Origin: Bacteroidales bacterium UBA5833 | GTDB lineage: Bacteria; Bacteroidota; Bacteroidia; Bacteroidales; Lentimicrobiaceae | Direction: 5' to 3' | DNA: 34,532 nt | Assembly: GCA_002433025.1 (NCBI GenBank) | Contig: DJGZ01000084.1 | Location: 27,439 to 61,970 of the forward strand | Translations under genes and position numbers: made by a program | In this document: one piece after another, positions 15,410 through 23,369 of the stretch | Numbering within the stretch: position 1 is the stretch's first letter | How the letters are laid out: every line of letters starts with the position of its first letter | The notes under the pieces: generated by a model | The model's input: the letters and a program-made list of their open reading frames with translations, nothing else | What the model was told of the DNA's origin: nothing | Databases searched by the model: none

Positions 15410-16909
15410 ATGAATACATTTGCCATCAGTGCAGAGCCGCTGAACCTGGAAACCATTGAGCAGATTCTCGGCAACAATACAAAACTCATCCTTTCGGACG
15501 AAGCAAAGAATAAAATACAGCACTGCCGCGATTATCTCGACAGCAAGCTAGAAAACCACAGTGAACCTATTTACGGCATTACCACGGGTTTCGGATCGTT
15601 GTGCAATATTCAGATTTCAGCGAAGGACCTCAGCAAACTACAGGAAAACCTGGTGATGTCGCACGCCTGCGGTACCGGCAATGCAGTATCAGATGATATC
15701 GTCAGGCTGATGCTGATGCTGAAAGCCCATGCACTTTCGTCGGGCAATTCGGGTGTGCAGGTGAAAACGGTGGAGCGTTTGCTCGATTTTTACAATAACG
15801 ATGTTCTTCCGGTCGTCTATGAGCAGGGGTCGCTCGGCGCTTCCGGCGATCTGGCCCCGCTGGCCCACCTTTGCCTGCCTTTACTGGGCATGGGAGAAGT
15901 AACGGTTAAGGGAAAAATACTTCCGGCCAAAAAAGTCCTGAAACAATTTGGTTGGGAGCCGCTACAGCTCCAGTCGAAGGAGGGGCTGGCCCTGCTCAAC
16001 GGCACACAGTTCATGGGCGCCCATGCCGTTTATATCCTGCTGAAAGCAAAAAAACTGGCTTTGTTTGCAGATATCACGGGGGCCATTTCACTTGAAGCAT
16101 ACAATGGCAGGCAGGACCCTTTCATGGAGCAGCTACACATTATCCGGCCGCATCAGGGTCAGATTGAAACGGCCCGCAACTTCAGGAACATCCTGAACGG
16201 CAGCCGCCTGATCAGCCAGCCAGGGAAAAAAGTGCAGGACCCATATTCATTCCGCTGCATCCCCCAGGTGCATGGCGCCGTGAAAGATACCATCAGATAT
16301 GCTGAAAGTGTCGTTCTTACCGAGATCAACGCGGTAACCGACAATCCCACCATCTTCCCCGACGAGGATCTGGTACTTTCAGGAGGAAATTTTCACGGTG
16401 AACCCATCGCTTTTGTACTTGATTTCCTGGCAATCGCCCTGGCCGAGCTCGGCAACATCGCTGAAAGAAGGGTTTACCGGCTGATTGCCGGACAGCGCGG
16501 GCTGCCTGAGTTCCTGGTGGCAAAACCCGGCCTTAACTCAGGCTTTATGATCCCCCAGTACACCGCTGCCAGCATTGTCAGTCAGAACAAACAACTGGCA
16601 ACGCCATGCTCGGTCGACTCGATCACTTCGTCGAACGAACAGGAAGACCATGTGAGCATGGGCGCCAATGCCGCCACCAAAACCCTGAGGGTTGTGAATA
16701 ATCTCGAAAGGCTGTTGGCCATCGAACTCTTTGCGGCAACGCAGGCCCTCGAATTCAGGGATGCCACCGCCACCTCCCCCTTCCTCAACGCATTTATTTC
16801 AGAATACAGAAGTGCAGTTCCCTTTATTAAAGACGATACCATCATGTACACCGAAATTCAGAAATCAATAGACTTCCTGAAAAATGTACACATTGATTTT
16901 CCTGCATAA
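15410..16909 (+). CDS. hutH: Histidine ammonia-lyase (HAL/PAL family), copy 1
   Basis: Removes ammonia from L-histidine to give urocanate, the first step of histidine degradation. The 499-residue product has the ASG triad (A144-S145-G146, in GASGDLAPLAH) that cyclises to the MIO prosthetic group. YGITTGFGSL precedes it, and the substrate-selecting pair is Ser-His (H85, in VMSHACGTGN), as in true HAL. The C-terminal NEQEDHVSMGANAATK block carries the active-site glutamate. The 131-bp gap after hisS holds no clear TAnnTTTG promoter. No urocanase, imidazolonepropionase or formiminotransferase gene lies in the window, so the rest of the hut pathway must be elsewhere. A strong terminator follows. 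Confidence 0.9.
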   Translation: MNTFAISAEPLNLETIEQILGNNTKLILSDEAKNKIQHCRDYLDSKLENHSEPIYGITTGFGSLCNIQISAKDLSKLQENLVMSHACGTGNAVSDDIVRLMLMLKAHALSSGNSGVQVKTVERLLDFYNNDVLPVVYEQGSLGASGDLAPLAHLCLPLLGMGEVTVKGKILPAKKVLKQFGWEPLQLQSKEGLALLNGTQFMGAHAVYILLKAKKLALFADITGAISLEAYNGRQDPFMEQLHIIRPHQGQIETARNFRNILNGSRLISQPGKKVQDPYSFRCIPQVHGAVKDTIRYAESVVLTEINAVTDNPTIFPDEDLVLSGGNFHGEPIAFVLDFLAIALAELGNIAERRVYRLIAGQRGLPEFLVAKPGLNSGFMIPQYTAASIVSQNKQLATPCSVDSITSSNEQEDHVSMGANAATKTLRVVNNLERLLAIELFAATQALEFRDATATSPFLNAFISEYRSAVPFIKDDTIMYTEIQKSIDFLKNVHIDFPA

Positions 16910-16932
16910 TGCCGGAAATGATTAACCCGAAG

Positions 16933-16966
16933 ATCCGGAATTAAAAATTATTCCGGATTTTTTTTT
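16933..16966 (+). terminator. Intrinsic terminator after the first ammonia-lyase
   Basis: Perfect 9-bp stem ATCCGGAAT (16933-16941) / ATTCCGGAT (16950-16958), 8-nt loop, then a run of eight T to 16966. It separates the two ammonia-lyase genes. Confidence 0.85.
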
Positions 16967-16994
16967 GCGGAATCCTTCCTTTTGCATTCCTTTG
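16964..16994 (+). promoter_or_regulatory. Promoter for the second ammonia-lyase, overlapping the terminator
   Basis: The end of the terminator T-run gives TTTG (16964-16967) as the -33 box. After a 19-bp spacer, TTCCTTTG (16987-16994) matches TAnnTTTG with one change (A to T). The ATG is 29 bp downstream. Spacing is right; the -7 is imperfect. Confidence 0.45.
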
Positions 16995-17013
16995 AAGAAA
17001 CAAACAAACTCCC

Positions 17014-17019
17014 GGAGGT
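17014..17019 (+). promoter_or_regulatory. Strong Shine-Dalgarno sequence before the second ammonia-lyase
   Basis: GGAGGT stands 3 nt before the ATG at 17023. Such strong sites are rare in Bacteroidota and none of the other genes here has one so close to its start. It fixes the start codon. The spacing is shorter than usual. Confidence 0.55.
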
Positions 17020-17022
17020 ATC

Positions 17023-18549
17023 ATGACACTCATTATCAAAGGAAGCGGCCTGACCATTGAGGATGTGGTTGATGTCGCACGACACGGAAAACAGGTTGAT
17101 CTGCATCCGGATGCCATTCAGCGCATTCAGGCATGCCGGGCCATGCTGGAGAAAAAAATTCTTGCCGGCGAAATTATGTACGGCGTCAATACCGGTATTG
17201 GCGAGTTTTCTGAAGTGGTTCTCAACGATGAACAGGTAAAAGAGTTTCAGAAATACCTGATATACAACCATGCCGCCGGTATCGGGGAAGCCATGCCTGC
17301 CGAGCATGTGCGCGGGGCCATGCTGGGCCGCATCAACGTACATGCCCACGGAAACTCGGGCGTCAGACCGGAAATCACGATGACACTGGTTGAAATGCTG
17401 AACAAAGGTGTTACGCCCTATGTTTGCCAGAAAGGATCGGTTGGCGCCAGCGGCGACCTGGCGCCCATGTCGCAGATAGCCCTGCTGATGATGGGAGAAG
17501 GAAAGGCATTTTACAAAGGAAAACTGCTGGAAGGGAAGGAAGCTATGGAAAAGGCCGGCATTCCCATACCGGGGCTGAAAGCCCGCGACGGTCTGGCTAC
17601 CATCAACGGGAGCAATGTGCTCACGGCCATGAGCGCTTTGTTCCTTTTCGATGCCAACAACTGGCTGAAGCAGGCCGAAATTGCGGCTGCCATGTCGCTG
17701 GAAGCGCTCAAAGCCAATATGAAACCCTACAATTCCCTGCTGCATGAGGTAAGAGGATTTAAGGGGGCGGTAAGAAGTGCAAACGCCATCCGCAGGCTGG
17801 TTGAAGGTGGCGATCTGGCAGAAAACCGCATCAAATGCAAGGTTCAGGATGCCTATTCCATGCGTTCCACCCCACAGGTGATCGGTGCCGCCCACGACGC
17901 CATCGCCTGGGCGAAATCGCAGGTTGAAATTGAACTGAACGGCGTCGGCGACAATCCCATCTTTTTTCCCGATCAGAACATGCAGCTCTCGGGCGCCAAC
18001 TTCCAGGGGACCCCGGTGGCCGTGCCAATGGATATGGCAGGATCGGTAATTACCATGGTAAGCGTGATGTCGGAACGCAGGATGAACCGCCTCAACAACC
18101 CGGCCCTCAGCGTGGGATTGCCCGCATTCCTCACCAAGGGCGCCGGCATGTTTTCAGGCCTGATGCTCAGCCAGTACACCGCCGATATGCAGATTGTGGA
18201 GCAACGCATCCTGAGCATGCCCGCCTCCATTCAATCCATCCCCGCCGCTGCCGACCAGGAAGACTTTGTATCCATGGGCATGAACACAGCGCTTAAGAAC
18301 AATATAATCCTCGACAATGCCTATGGCATTCTGGGCATTGAGCTGATGGCGGCAGCCCAGGCGCTTGACTTCAGGGAATATGCCTTTGGAAAGGGCGTAA
18401 CCAAAGCAAAAGAAGTGATCCGGCGCCATGTGGACTTTCTCGATATCGACCGCCCGCTCTACAACGATCACAACAAGATGAAAGCACTGGTGAAATCGTG
18501 TGAAATCCTCAACGAGGTGGAAGCGCTTGTCGGTAAACTCGAAGGTTAG
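17023..18549 (+). CDS. Aromatic amino acid/histidine ammonia-lyase, copy 2
   Basis: Second member of the MIO-dependent lyase family (508 residues). The MIO triad is A142-S143-G144 in GASGDLAPMSQ, and the start region YGVNTGIGEFSEV is conserved. The selectivity position is Asn82-His83 (IYNHAAGIG) instead of the Ser-His of copy 1; a histidine here argues for a HAL-like substrate and against phenylalanine or tyrosine. The C-terminal block reads ADQEDFVSMG, with Phe where copy 1 has His. The two copies are clearly diverged, not a recent duplication. It has its own promoter, a strong ribosome site, and a terminator before it, so it is probably expressed apart from copy 1. An aminomutase or an odd lyase remains possible. 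Confidence 0.85.
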   Translation: MTLIIKGSGLTIEDVVDVARHGKQVDLHPDAIQRIQACRAMLEKKILAGEIMYGVNTGIGEFSEVVLNDEQVKEFQKYLIYNHAAGIGEAMPAEHVRGAMLGRINVHAHGNSGVRPEITMTLVEMLNKGVTPYVCQKGSVGASGDLAPMSQIALLMMGEGKAFYKGKLLEGKEAMEKAGIPIPGLKARDGLATINGSNVLTAMSALFLFDANNWLKQAEIAAAMSLEALKANMKPYNSLLHEVRGFKGAVRSANAIRRLVEGGDLAENRIKCKVQDAYSMRSTPQVIGAAHDAIAWAKSQVEIELNGVGDNPIFFPDQNMQLSGANFQGTPVAVPMDMAGSVITMVSVMSERRMNRLNNPALSVGLPAFLTKGAGMFSGLMLSQYTADMQIVEQRILSMPASIQSIPAAADQEDFVSMGMNTALKNNIILDNAYGILGIELMAAAQALDFREYAFGKGVTKAKEVIRRHVDFLDIDRPLYNDHNKMKALVKSCEILNEVEALVGKLEG

Positions 18550-18768
18550 CCTGGAGTTTTCCATCGGCAAAGACCGGATTCCCCAGAAAGCATATCTATC
18601 GGGAAGTGACTGCCTGAGAAGCGGTTAGCGGATTCGTAGAGTTTTTTATTAGTAACCCTCCTGTGACATAGAAAGAGGAAAACAAATAAAAATGGAACAC
18701 AAGGCTACAAAGCTTAAACAACTTCTGAAGCAGTCTCTTCCTGAAAATTAAAAAAAGCTATAAATCTT

Positions 18769-19215
18769 ATGACGGAACAAACGACTGAAGATAATAAACG
18801 GCAATTCTATACCGGGAAACGACCCCCGACACTCACCTTGCTTTGCATTCTCTCCTTTATCGGGGGCGGGGGCACGGCCCTTTCGTCGCTGTTTGTGGTG
18901 ATGGCTTACGACATTATCCCGTTGGCACTAAAGCAAATGCCTGTGCCTGAAGCTGAATCCATGCTTGAATTGGTGCAGTCGGCCGGTAAAAACTTCTTTG
19001 TGGTTACGGGGCTACTGAACCTGCTTTCACTTACCGGAGCCATCCTGATGTGGAAACTCAGGAAAGCAGGATTTCATTTTTACACAATTGCCCAACTGTT
19101 GTTGCTTGCCGCTCCGCTGCTGATGATCGCGGGCTACCGGATACCCTTCACAACATTCCTGCTTACCGGAACTTTTATCCTTGGATATGGCCTGAACATA
19201 AGGTTTATGAGATAA
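18769..19215 (+). CDS. Small four-helix membrane protein, paralogue A
   Basis: Unrecognised 148-residue protein. After about 20 polar residues it has four hydrophobic helices: TLLCILSFIGGGGTALSSLF, NFFVVTGLLNLLSLTGAILM, a segment in FYTIAQLLLLAAPLLMIAG, and TFLLTGTFILGYGLNI. A basic loop WKLRKAGFHF separates helices 2 and 3. The next gene shares the central pattern LTGxILMWKLxKxGFxxY and the ending ILxxGxNxRxM, so the two are tandem paralogues. The 219-bp gap after the ammonia-lyase has no clear promoter; it contains a 19-codon ORF (18692-18751) of unknown value. Function unknown. Confidence 0.65.
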   Translation: MTEQTTEDNKRQFYTGKRPPTLTLLCILSFIGGGGTALSSLFVVMAYDIIPLALKQMPVPEAESMLELVQSAGKNFFVVTGLLNLLSLTGAILMWKLRKAGFHFYTIAQLLLLAAPLLMIAGYRIPFTTFLLTGTFILGYGLNIRFMR

Positions 19216-19347
19216 GTACCTGTTTAAAACTCACTGTTTATAAACAATTTTAACTTTTTTTCAACTTTCTGTTGACATTCCGGAGCATTATTCCTTACAT
19301 TAGCCATACCGTTTCACGCGGTAAAACAGGTTTAAAATGAATATACG

Positions 19348-19755
19348 TTGAGCGACAACCATATTCAACCTAAACATTTCAATAATAACACCCTCTTTTT
19401 AAGGGCGCTATGCATTTTTTCGCTGATTATAACAGGCTTCTGGATCATTATTTATATTGCCCGTTCACTTGGTATTAATCTTATTGCATCTTCACAGGAT
19501 TTTTCCAACGCTCACCTGTTCTCCGGTTTCTCTGCCCTCCCTATGATTGGCTTCAGTCTGCTCGCACTTACCGGAATTATCCTGATGTGGAAACTGAAAA
19601 AGTACGGTTTCTATCTCTATTTTGCTGCCCAATTCCTGCTCTTCAACTACCCCCTGCTCATTTTCGGAACCGAACATTTTGATTTAAACGAATTGTTCTT
19701 TTCCTCCGTCTTTATCCTGCTTTTCGGGATAAATCTGAGATACATGAAAACGTAA
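19348..19755 (+). CDS. Small four-helix membrane protein, paralogue B (TTG start)
   Basis: Unrecognised 135-residue protein, paralogous to the gene before it (shared LTGIILMWKLKKYGFYLY block). It has four hydrophobic segments, ALCIFSLIITGFWIIIYIA being the first. No ATG is in frame before the first helix; the best start is TTG at 19348. The ATG at 19337 opens only a four-codon frame (Met-Asn-Ile-Arg-stop) whose stop overlaps this TTG as TTGA, a layout that could couple translation, or could mark a frameshift. A weak promoter-like pair (TTG at 19272, TACATTAG at 19296) lies upstream with a 21-bp spacer. Function unknown. Confidence 0.55.
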   Translation: MSDNHIQPKHFNNNTLFLRALCIFSLIITGFWIIIYIARSLGINLIASSQDFSNAHLFSGFSALPMIGFSLLALTGIILMWKLKKYGFYLYFAAQFLLFNYPLLIFGTEHFDLNELFFSSVFILLFGINLRYMKT

Positions 19756-19946
19756 TTTCGGAAAATTTGGATGGCATGCATTTATTTATGACAACTCCGG
19801 AAATACTTGATAACAGTAAAAATTAATTATTTAACAACTTAAATGTCAATTTATTGAGCGATTAATCCAACCTGAAGATTGGTCAACGCATTGATTGTTG
19901 AAGTTGTTTCACCGTAAAAAACAAAAATTCTGCTTTAATTATTTGT

Positions 19947-19954
19947 TAATTTTG
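19947..19954 (+). promoter_or_regulatory. Candidate -7 element for the susC-like operon
   Basis: TAATTTTG matches TAnnTTTG, 165 bp before the SusC start. The -33 region has no clear TTTG. The 364-bp gap 19756-20119 is AT-rich and also holds GGAGGTCCTC at about 20016, too far from the ATG to be its ribosome site. I see no sigma or anti-sigma gene nearby. Confidence 0.35.
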
Positions 19955-20119
19955 TTGTAACAGTTACCGGAATTTATTATAAATTGCACCAACTAATGAA
20001 AAACTAACCTAAAAAGGAGGTCCTCTGAGAGAAGTAACACCTTAAAACCAACCAACACCAGTCAGAAAATTTACCTAAACAATTATTGTTTAACATTTTA
20101 CTCATCAAAAACACACACT

Positions 20120-23100
20120 ATGAGAAAATTTGCATTGATGCTTGTACTTCTGATTTTCGCCGGAGTACAGGTAATTCTGGCACAAACCACCGTTACAGGT
20201 ACGGTTTCCAGTTCAGAGGATGGCAAAGGCATCCCGGGGGCTACTGTACTTGTAAAAGGCACCACCGTTGGTCTTACCACCGACATGAGTGGGAAGTACT
20301 CCATCAACGTTCCAGCCAGCGGACGTATCCTTCAGTTTTCGTTTGTGGGAATGAAAACCAAAGAGGTTACCATTGGTAGCCAAACAGTTATCAACGTTGT
20401 CCTCGATCCTGATGTACTGGACATTGAGGGAGTTGTAGTTACAGCTCTCGGTATCAGCCGCGAAAAGAAATCGCTCGGCTATGCTGTTCAGGAAGCTACA
20501 GGGGAAGAAATGACCCGCGCAGCCAATCCCAGCCTTGAGTCAACACTCTCGGGAAAATTTGCAGGCGTTCAGGTTCGCCAGTCATCAGGTATGCCGGGCG
20601 CACCGTCACAGATCTACATCCGTGGCGCCCGCGCTTTCAGCGGAAACAACGCCCCGTTGTACGTTGTTGACGGTATGCCGATCTCGAGTGAAAGTGATTA
20701 CGCTTCTAACGTTACCGGAGCGGCATACTCAAACCGCGCTGCTGACCTCGACCCTAACGACATTGAGTCCATCAACGTGCTGAAAGGCCAGGCTGCCGCC
20801 GCCCTTTACGGACAGAGGGCATCAAACGGGGTCATCATCATTACCACCAAAAAAGGTAAAAATGCCACCGCTTTGGGCAAACCCGTTGTTTCTTTCAGCA
20901 GCAATGTTACCATCGATAACATCTCAAGGCTTCCGGAAGTGCAGCAGGTATATGCACAGGGAACCGGTGGAACATTCAGGCCTGCAAACTCCTTTACATG
21001 GGGACCGAAAATTACAGATCTCCCCGATGATGCCACTTACGGCGGCAATAATTATGAAGGACATGCCGGGGAATTTTTCGATCCTTATAAAGGGATGTGG
21101 GTTACCCCGCAGGCATACAATAACCCTGAAGGATTCTATGACAAGAACGGCTATACTTTCAACAACAGCATTAACATCAGCAATGCGACTACTATGGGCA
21201 ATTACTCCCTGGGCTTCGGAAGTACAAATCAGACAGGTATTGTTAAGGAAACCGGAATGGAAAGGTACAATGCCAAAATGGCCGGAGATTTCAGGATGAC
21301 CGATAAATGGAATATCGGATTTTCAGGAAACTATTCCGATTCAAAGATCGATAAACTGCCCTCAGGTAACGACAGCTGGTTGTTCACAGTGTATGGCGCT
21401 CCCGCATCTTTTGATCTTGTCGGAACTCCCTACCACCAGGAAGGCACCAACGGACAATACCGTCAGATCAGCTACCGCCGCGGCGCTGTAGGAAAGAACC
21501 CCTATTGGGTACTCGAAAACAGCAGCTATCAGGAAGCTACCAAAAGGTTCTTCGGCAATGGATATCTTGAATTTAAACCTGCCACATGGGCAGCCATCAG
21601 GTATCAGATCGGTGTAGACTCCTATACCACCAACAATGCTGAATACACCGAAATGGGACAAGGCGACCTGCCGACCGCAGCGCAATATCCCACCCCCAAC
21701 AACCCGGTTTATACTTACCTGGCCCCCACCGGTGGTGTAATCTACAATTATGGCGTTTCCAGAAGGATCGTCAATTCCCTGCTCACAGCAACCCTTACCC
21801 ACAGTTTCAGCGATGATCTGAAGGGAAATCTTATCCTCGGAAATGAAATTGACCATAACTACAGGGAATTATATGATACCTATGGTTCCGGTTTCACCAC
21901 CCCGGGGTGGAACAACCTTTCAAACACCAACAATCAGACATCAGCCTATACCTCATATGCCAGAAGGACTGCCGGTTTCTTCGGCAACCTCAACCTGGAC
22001 TATAAGAATATGTTGTATTTCAACCTGACCGGCCGTCAGGATGTGGTATCGTCCATGCCAAGGGATAACCGCACTTATTTCTATCCCTCAACCTCATTGT
22101 CATGGGTATTTACAGAACTGGCCGGTCTTCAGGATAACAAAATCCTGTCATTCGGTAAAGCCCGCATTTCTTACGCAGAGGTAGGACAGTCAGCAGATGA
22201 ATTCTATCCGAAACCATATTTTGTTACAGGAGGTGCAACCAGTGGATTCCTGGATTATGGTGTTACCTATCCCTGGCAAAATGTTACCGGATACAAGCTC
22301 AGCGCTACCCTTTATGACCCGGATCTGGTTCCTCAGAATACCAGCACCATTGAATTCGGATTTGACCTGCGTTTCCTGAACAACCGGATCGGACTTGACT
22401 ACAGTTTCTTCAATCAGGTTGCTAAAGACCAGATATTCGCCGTACCGATGGCCGGCTCAACAGGATATGCCGAAATGGTTATGAATGCAGGAGAAATGAA
22501 AGGTGTCGGACACGAAGTAATCCTGACCCTGAAACCCGTTCAGACCAAAAATTTCGACTGGGTCATCACAACCAATTTCAGCAAAATCGTAAACGAGGTA
22601 GTTGAACTTGCCCCCGGCGTTGAGAACATCAGCCTTGGCGGTTATGTAACCCCGAACATCAGGGCATCGGCAGGTGACACTTATCCTGCTATTTATGGTG
22701 AGCAATTTGTACGTGATGCTGAAGGCCGCATTCTCGTTAACGAAGACCCCAATGATCCTGGTTATGGTATGCCAATGGTTGGTGAATTCGGAAAGATCGG
22801 TGATGTTTCTCCGAACTTCATCCTTACCGTAAACAATGCCTTCACCATTTTCAAAAACGTCAATGTCTTTGCTCAGCTTGACTGGAAAGATGGCGGGCAG
22901 ATGTACAGCGGAACAAACAGACTGATGGACCTCTACGGAACATCGAAACGTACCGAGGACCGTACCACTCCGTTTATCTATGATGGTTATCTTTCAAACG
23001 GCCAGCCGAATAACATCGAGCGTGGCGGACCAGAAGATGCGGGAGCTTATGAACACCTCTACTCAAGTGTCCTGGATGCGCTCAGCGAGGCACATATTTA

Positions 23101-23347
23101 CGGCACTTCTTTTGTGAAGTTAAGAGAAGTCGGTATTTCGGTTAACCTGCCGAAAAAATATATTTCTGCTATTAAACTGAATCAGGCTTCAATCGGATTC
23201 GTGGCAAGAAATATCCTTCTGTGGTCAGAACTTCCTTATTTCGATCCGGAAGCTTCACAGGGTCAGGGTAACATGACCAGTGGCATGGACTACATGTCGC
23301 TGCCGCAGACAACCTCATACGGTTTCAGCCTTAACTTAACCTTTTAA
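20120..23347 (+). CDS. SusC/RagA family TonB-linked outer membrane protein
   Basis: TonB-dependent outer-membrane transporter that imports a glycan, peptide or other nutrient with its SusD partner as lid. The 1075-residue product has a signal peptide ending LAQ (about residue 22), a carboxypeptidase-regulatory-like domain (about 23-110, VTGTVSSSEDGKGIPGATV), and a plug domain (about 115-230) with the hallmark IYIRGARAFSGNNAPLYVVD. The 22-strand barrel fills the rest and ends in TTSYGFSLNLTF, a normal C-terminal aromatic signature. ATG at 20120 gives the signal peptide directly. The SusD-like gene starts 10-22 bp after its stop. There is no glycoside hydrolase, peptidase or sulfatase next to the pair, so the cargo is not known. 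Confidence 0.95.
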   Translation: MRKFALMLVLLIFAGVQVILAQTTVTGTVSSSEDGKGIPGATVLVKGTTVGLTTDMSGKYSINVPASGRILQFSFVGMKTKEVTIGSQTVINVVLDPDVLDIEGVVVTALGISREKKSLGYAVQEATGEEMTRAANPSLESTLSGKFAGVQVRQSSGMPGAPSQIYIRGARAFSGNNAPLYVVDGMPISSESDYASNVTGAAYSNRAADLDPNDIESINVLKGQAAAALYGQRASNGVIIITTKKGKNATALGKPVVSFSSNVTIDNISRLPEVQQVYAQGTGGTFRPANSFTWGPKITDLPDDATYGGNNYEGHAGEFFDPYKGMWVTPQAYNNPEGFYDKNGYTFNNSINISNATTMGNYSLGFGSTNQTGIVKETGMERYNAKMAGDFRMTDKWNIGFSGNYSDSKIDKLPSGNDSWLFTVYGAPASFDLVGTPYHQEGTNGQYRQISYRRGAVGKNPYWVLENSSYQEATKRFFGNGYLEFKPATWAAIRYQIGVDSYTTNNAEYTEMGQGDLPTAAQYPTPNNPVYTYLAPTGGVIYNYGVSRRIVNSLLTATLTHSFSDDLKGNLILGNEIDHNYRELYDTYGSGFTTPGWNNLSNTNNQTSAYTSYARRTAGFFGNLNLDYKNMLYFNLTGRQDVVSSMPRDNRTYFYPSTSLSWVFTELAGLQDNKILSFGKARISYAEVGQSADEFYPKPYFVTGGATSGFLDYGVTYPWQNVTGYKLSATLYDPDLVPQNTSTIEFGFDLRFLNNRIGLDYSFFNQVAKDQIFAVPMAGSTGYAEMVMNAGEMKGVGHEVILTLKPVQTKNFDWVITTNFSKIVNEVVELAPGVENISLGGYVTPNIRASAGDTYPAIYGEQFVRDAEGRILVNEDPNDPGYGMPMVGEFGKIGDVSPNFILTVNNAFTIFKNVNVFAQLDWKDGGQMYSGTNRLMDLYGTSKRTEDRTTPFIYDGYLSNGQPNNIERGGPEDAGAYEHLYSSVLDALSEAHIYGTSFVKLREVGISVNLPKKYISAIKLNQASIGFVARNILLWSELPYFDPEASQGQGNMTSGMDYMSLPQTTSYGFSLNLTF

Positions 23348-23369
23348 TCACTAAAAAATGACCTTAAAT

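Noticed and set aside
16948..17895. 315-codon minus-strand ORF
   Set aside because: Antisense to the second ammonia-lyase and crosses its terminator and promoter.
18692..18751. 19-codon ORF before paralogue A (MEHKATKLKQLLKQSLPEN)
   Set aside because: No promoter and no alternative RNA structure; too short to support.
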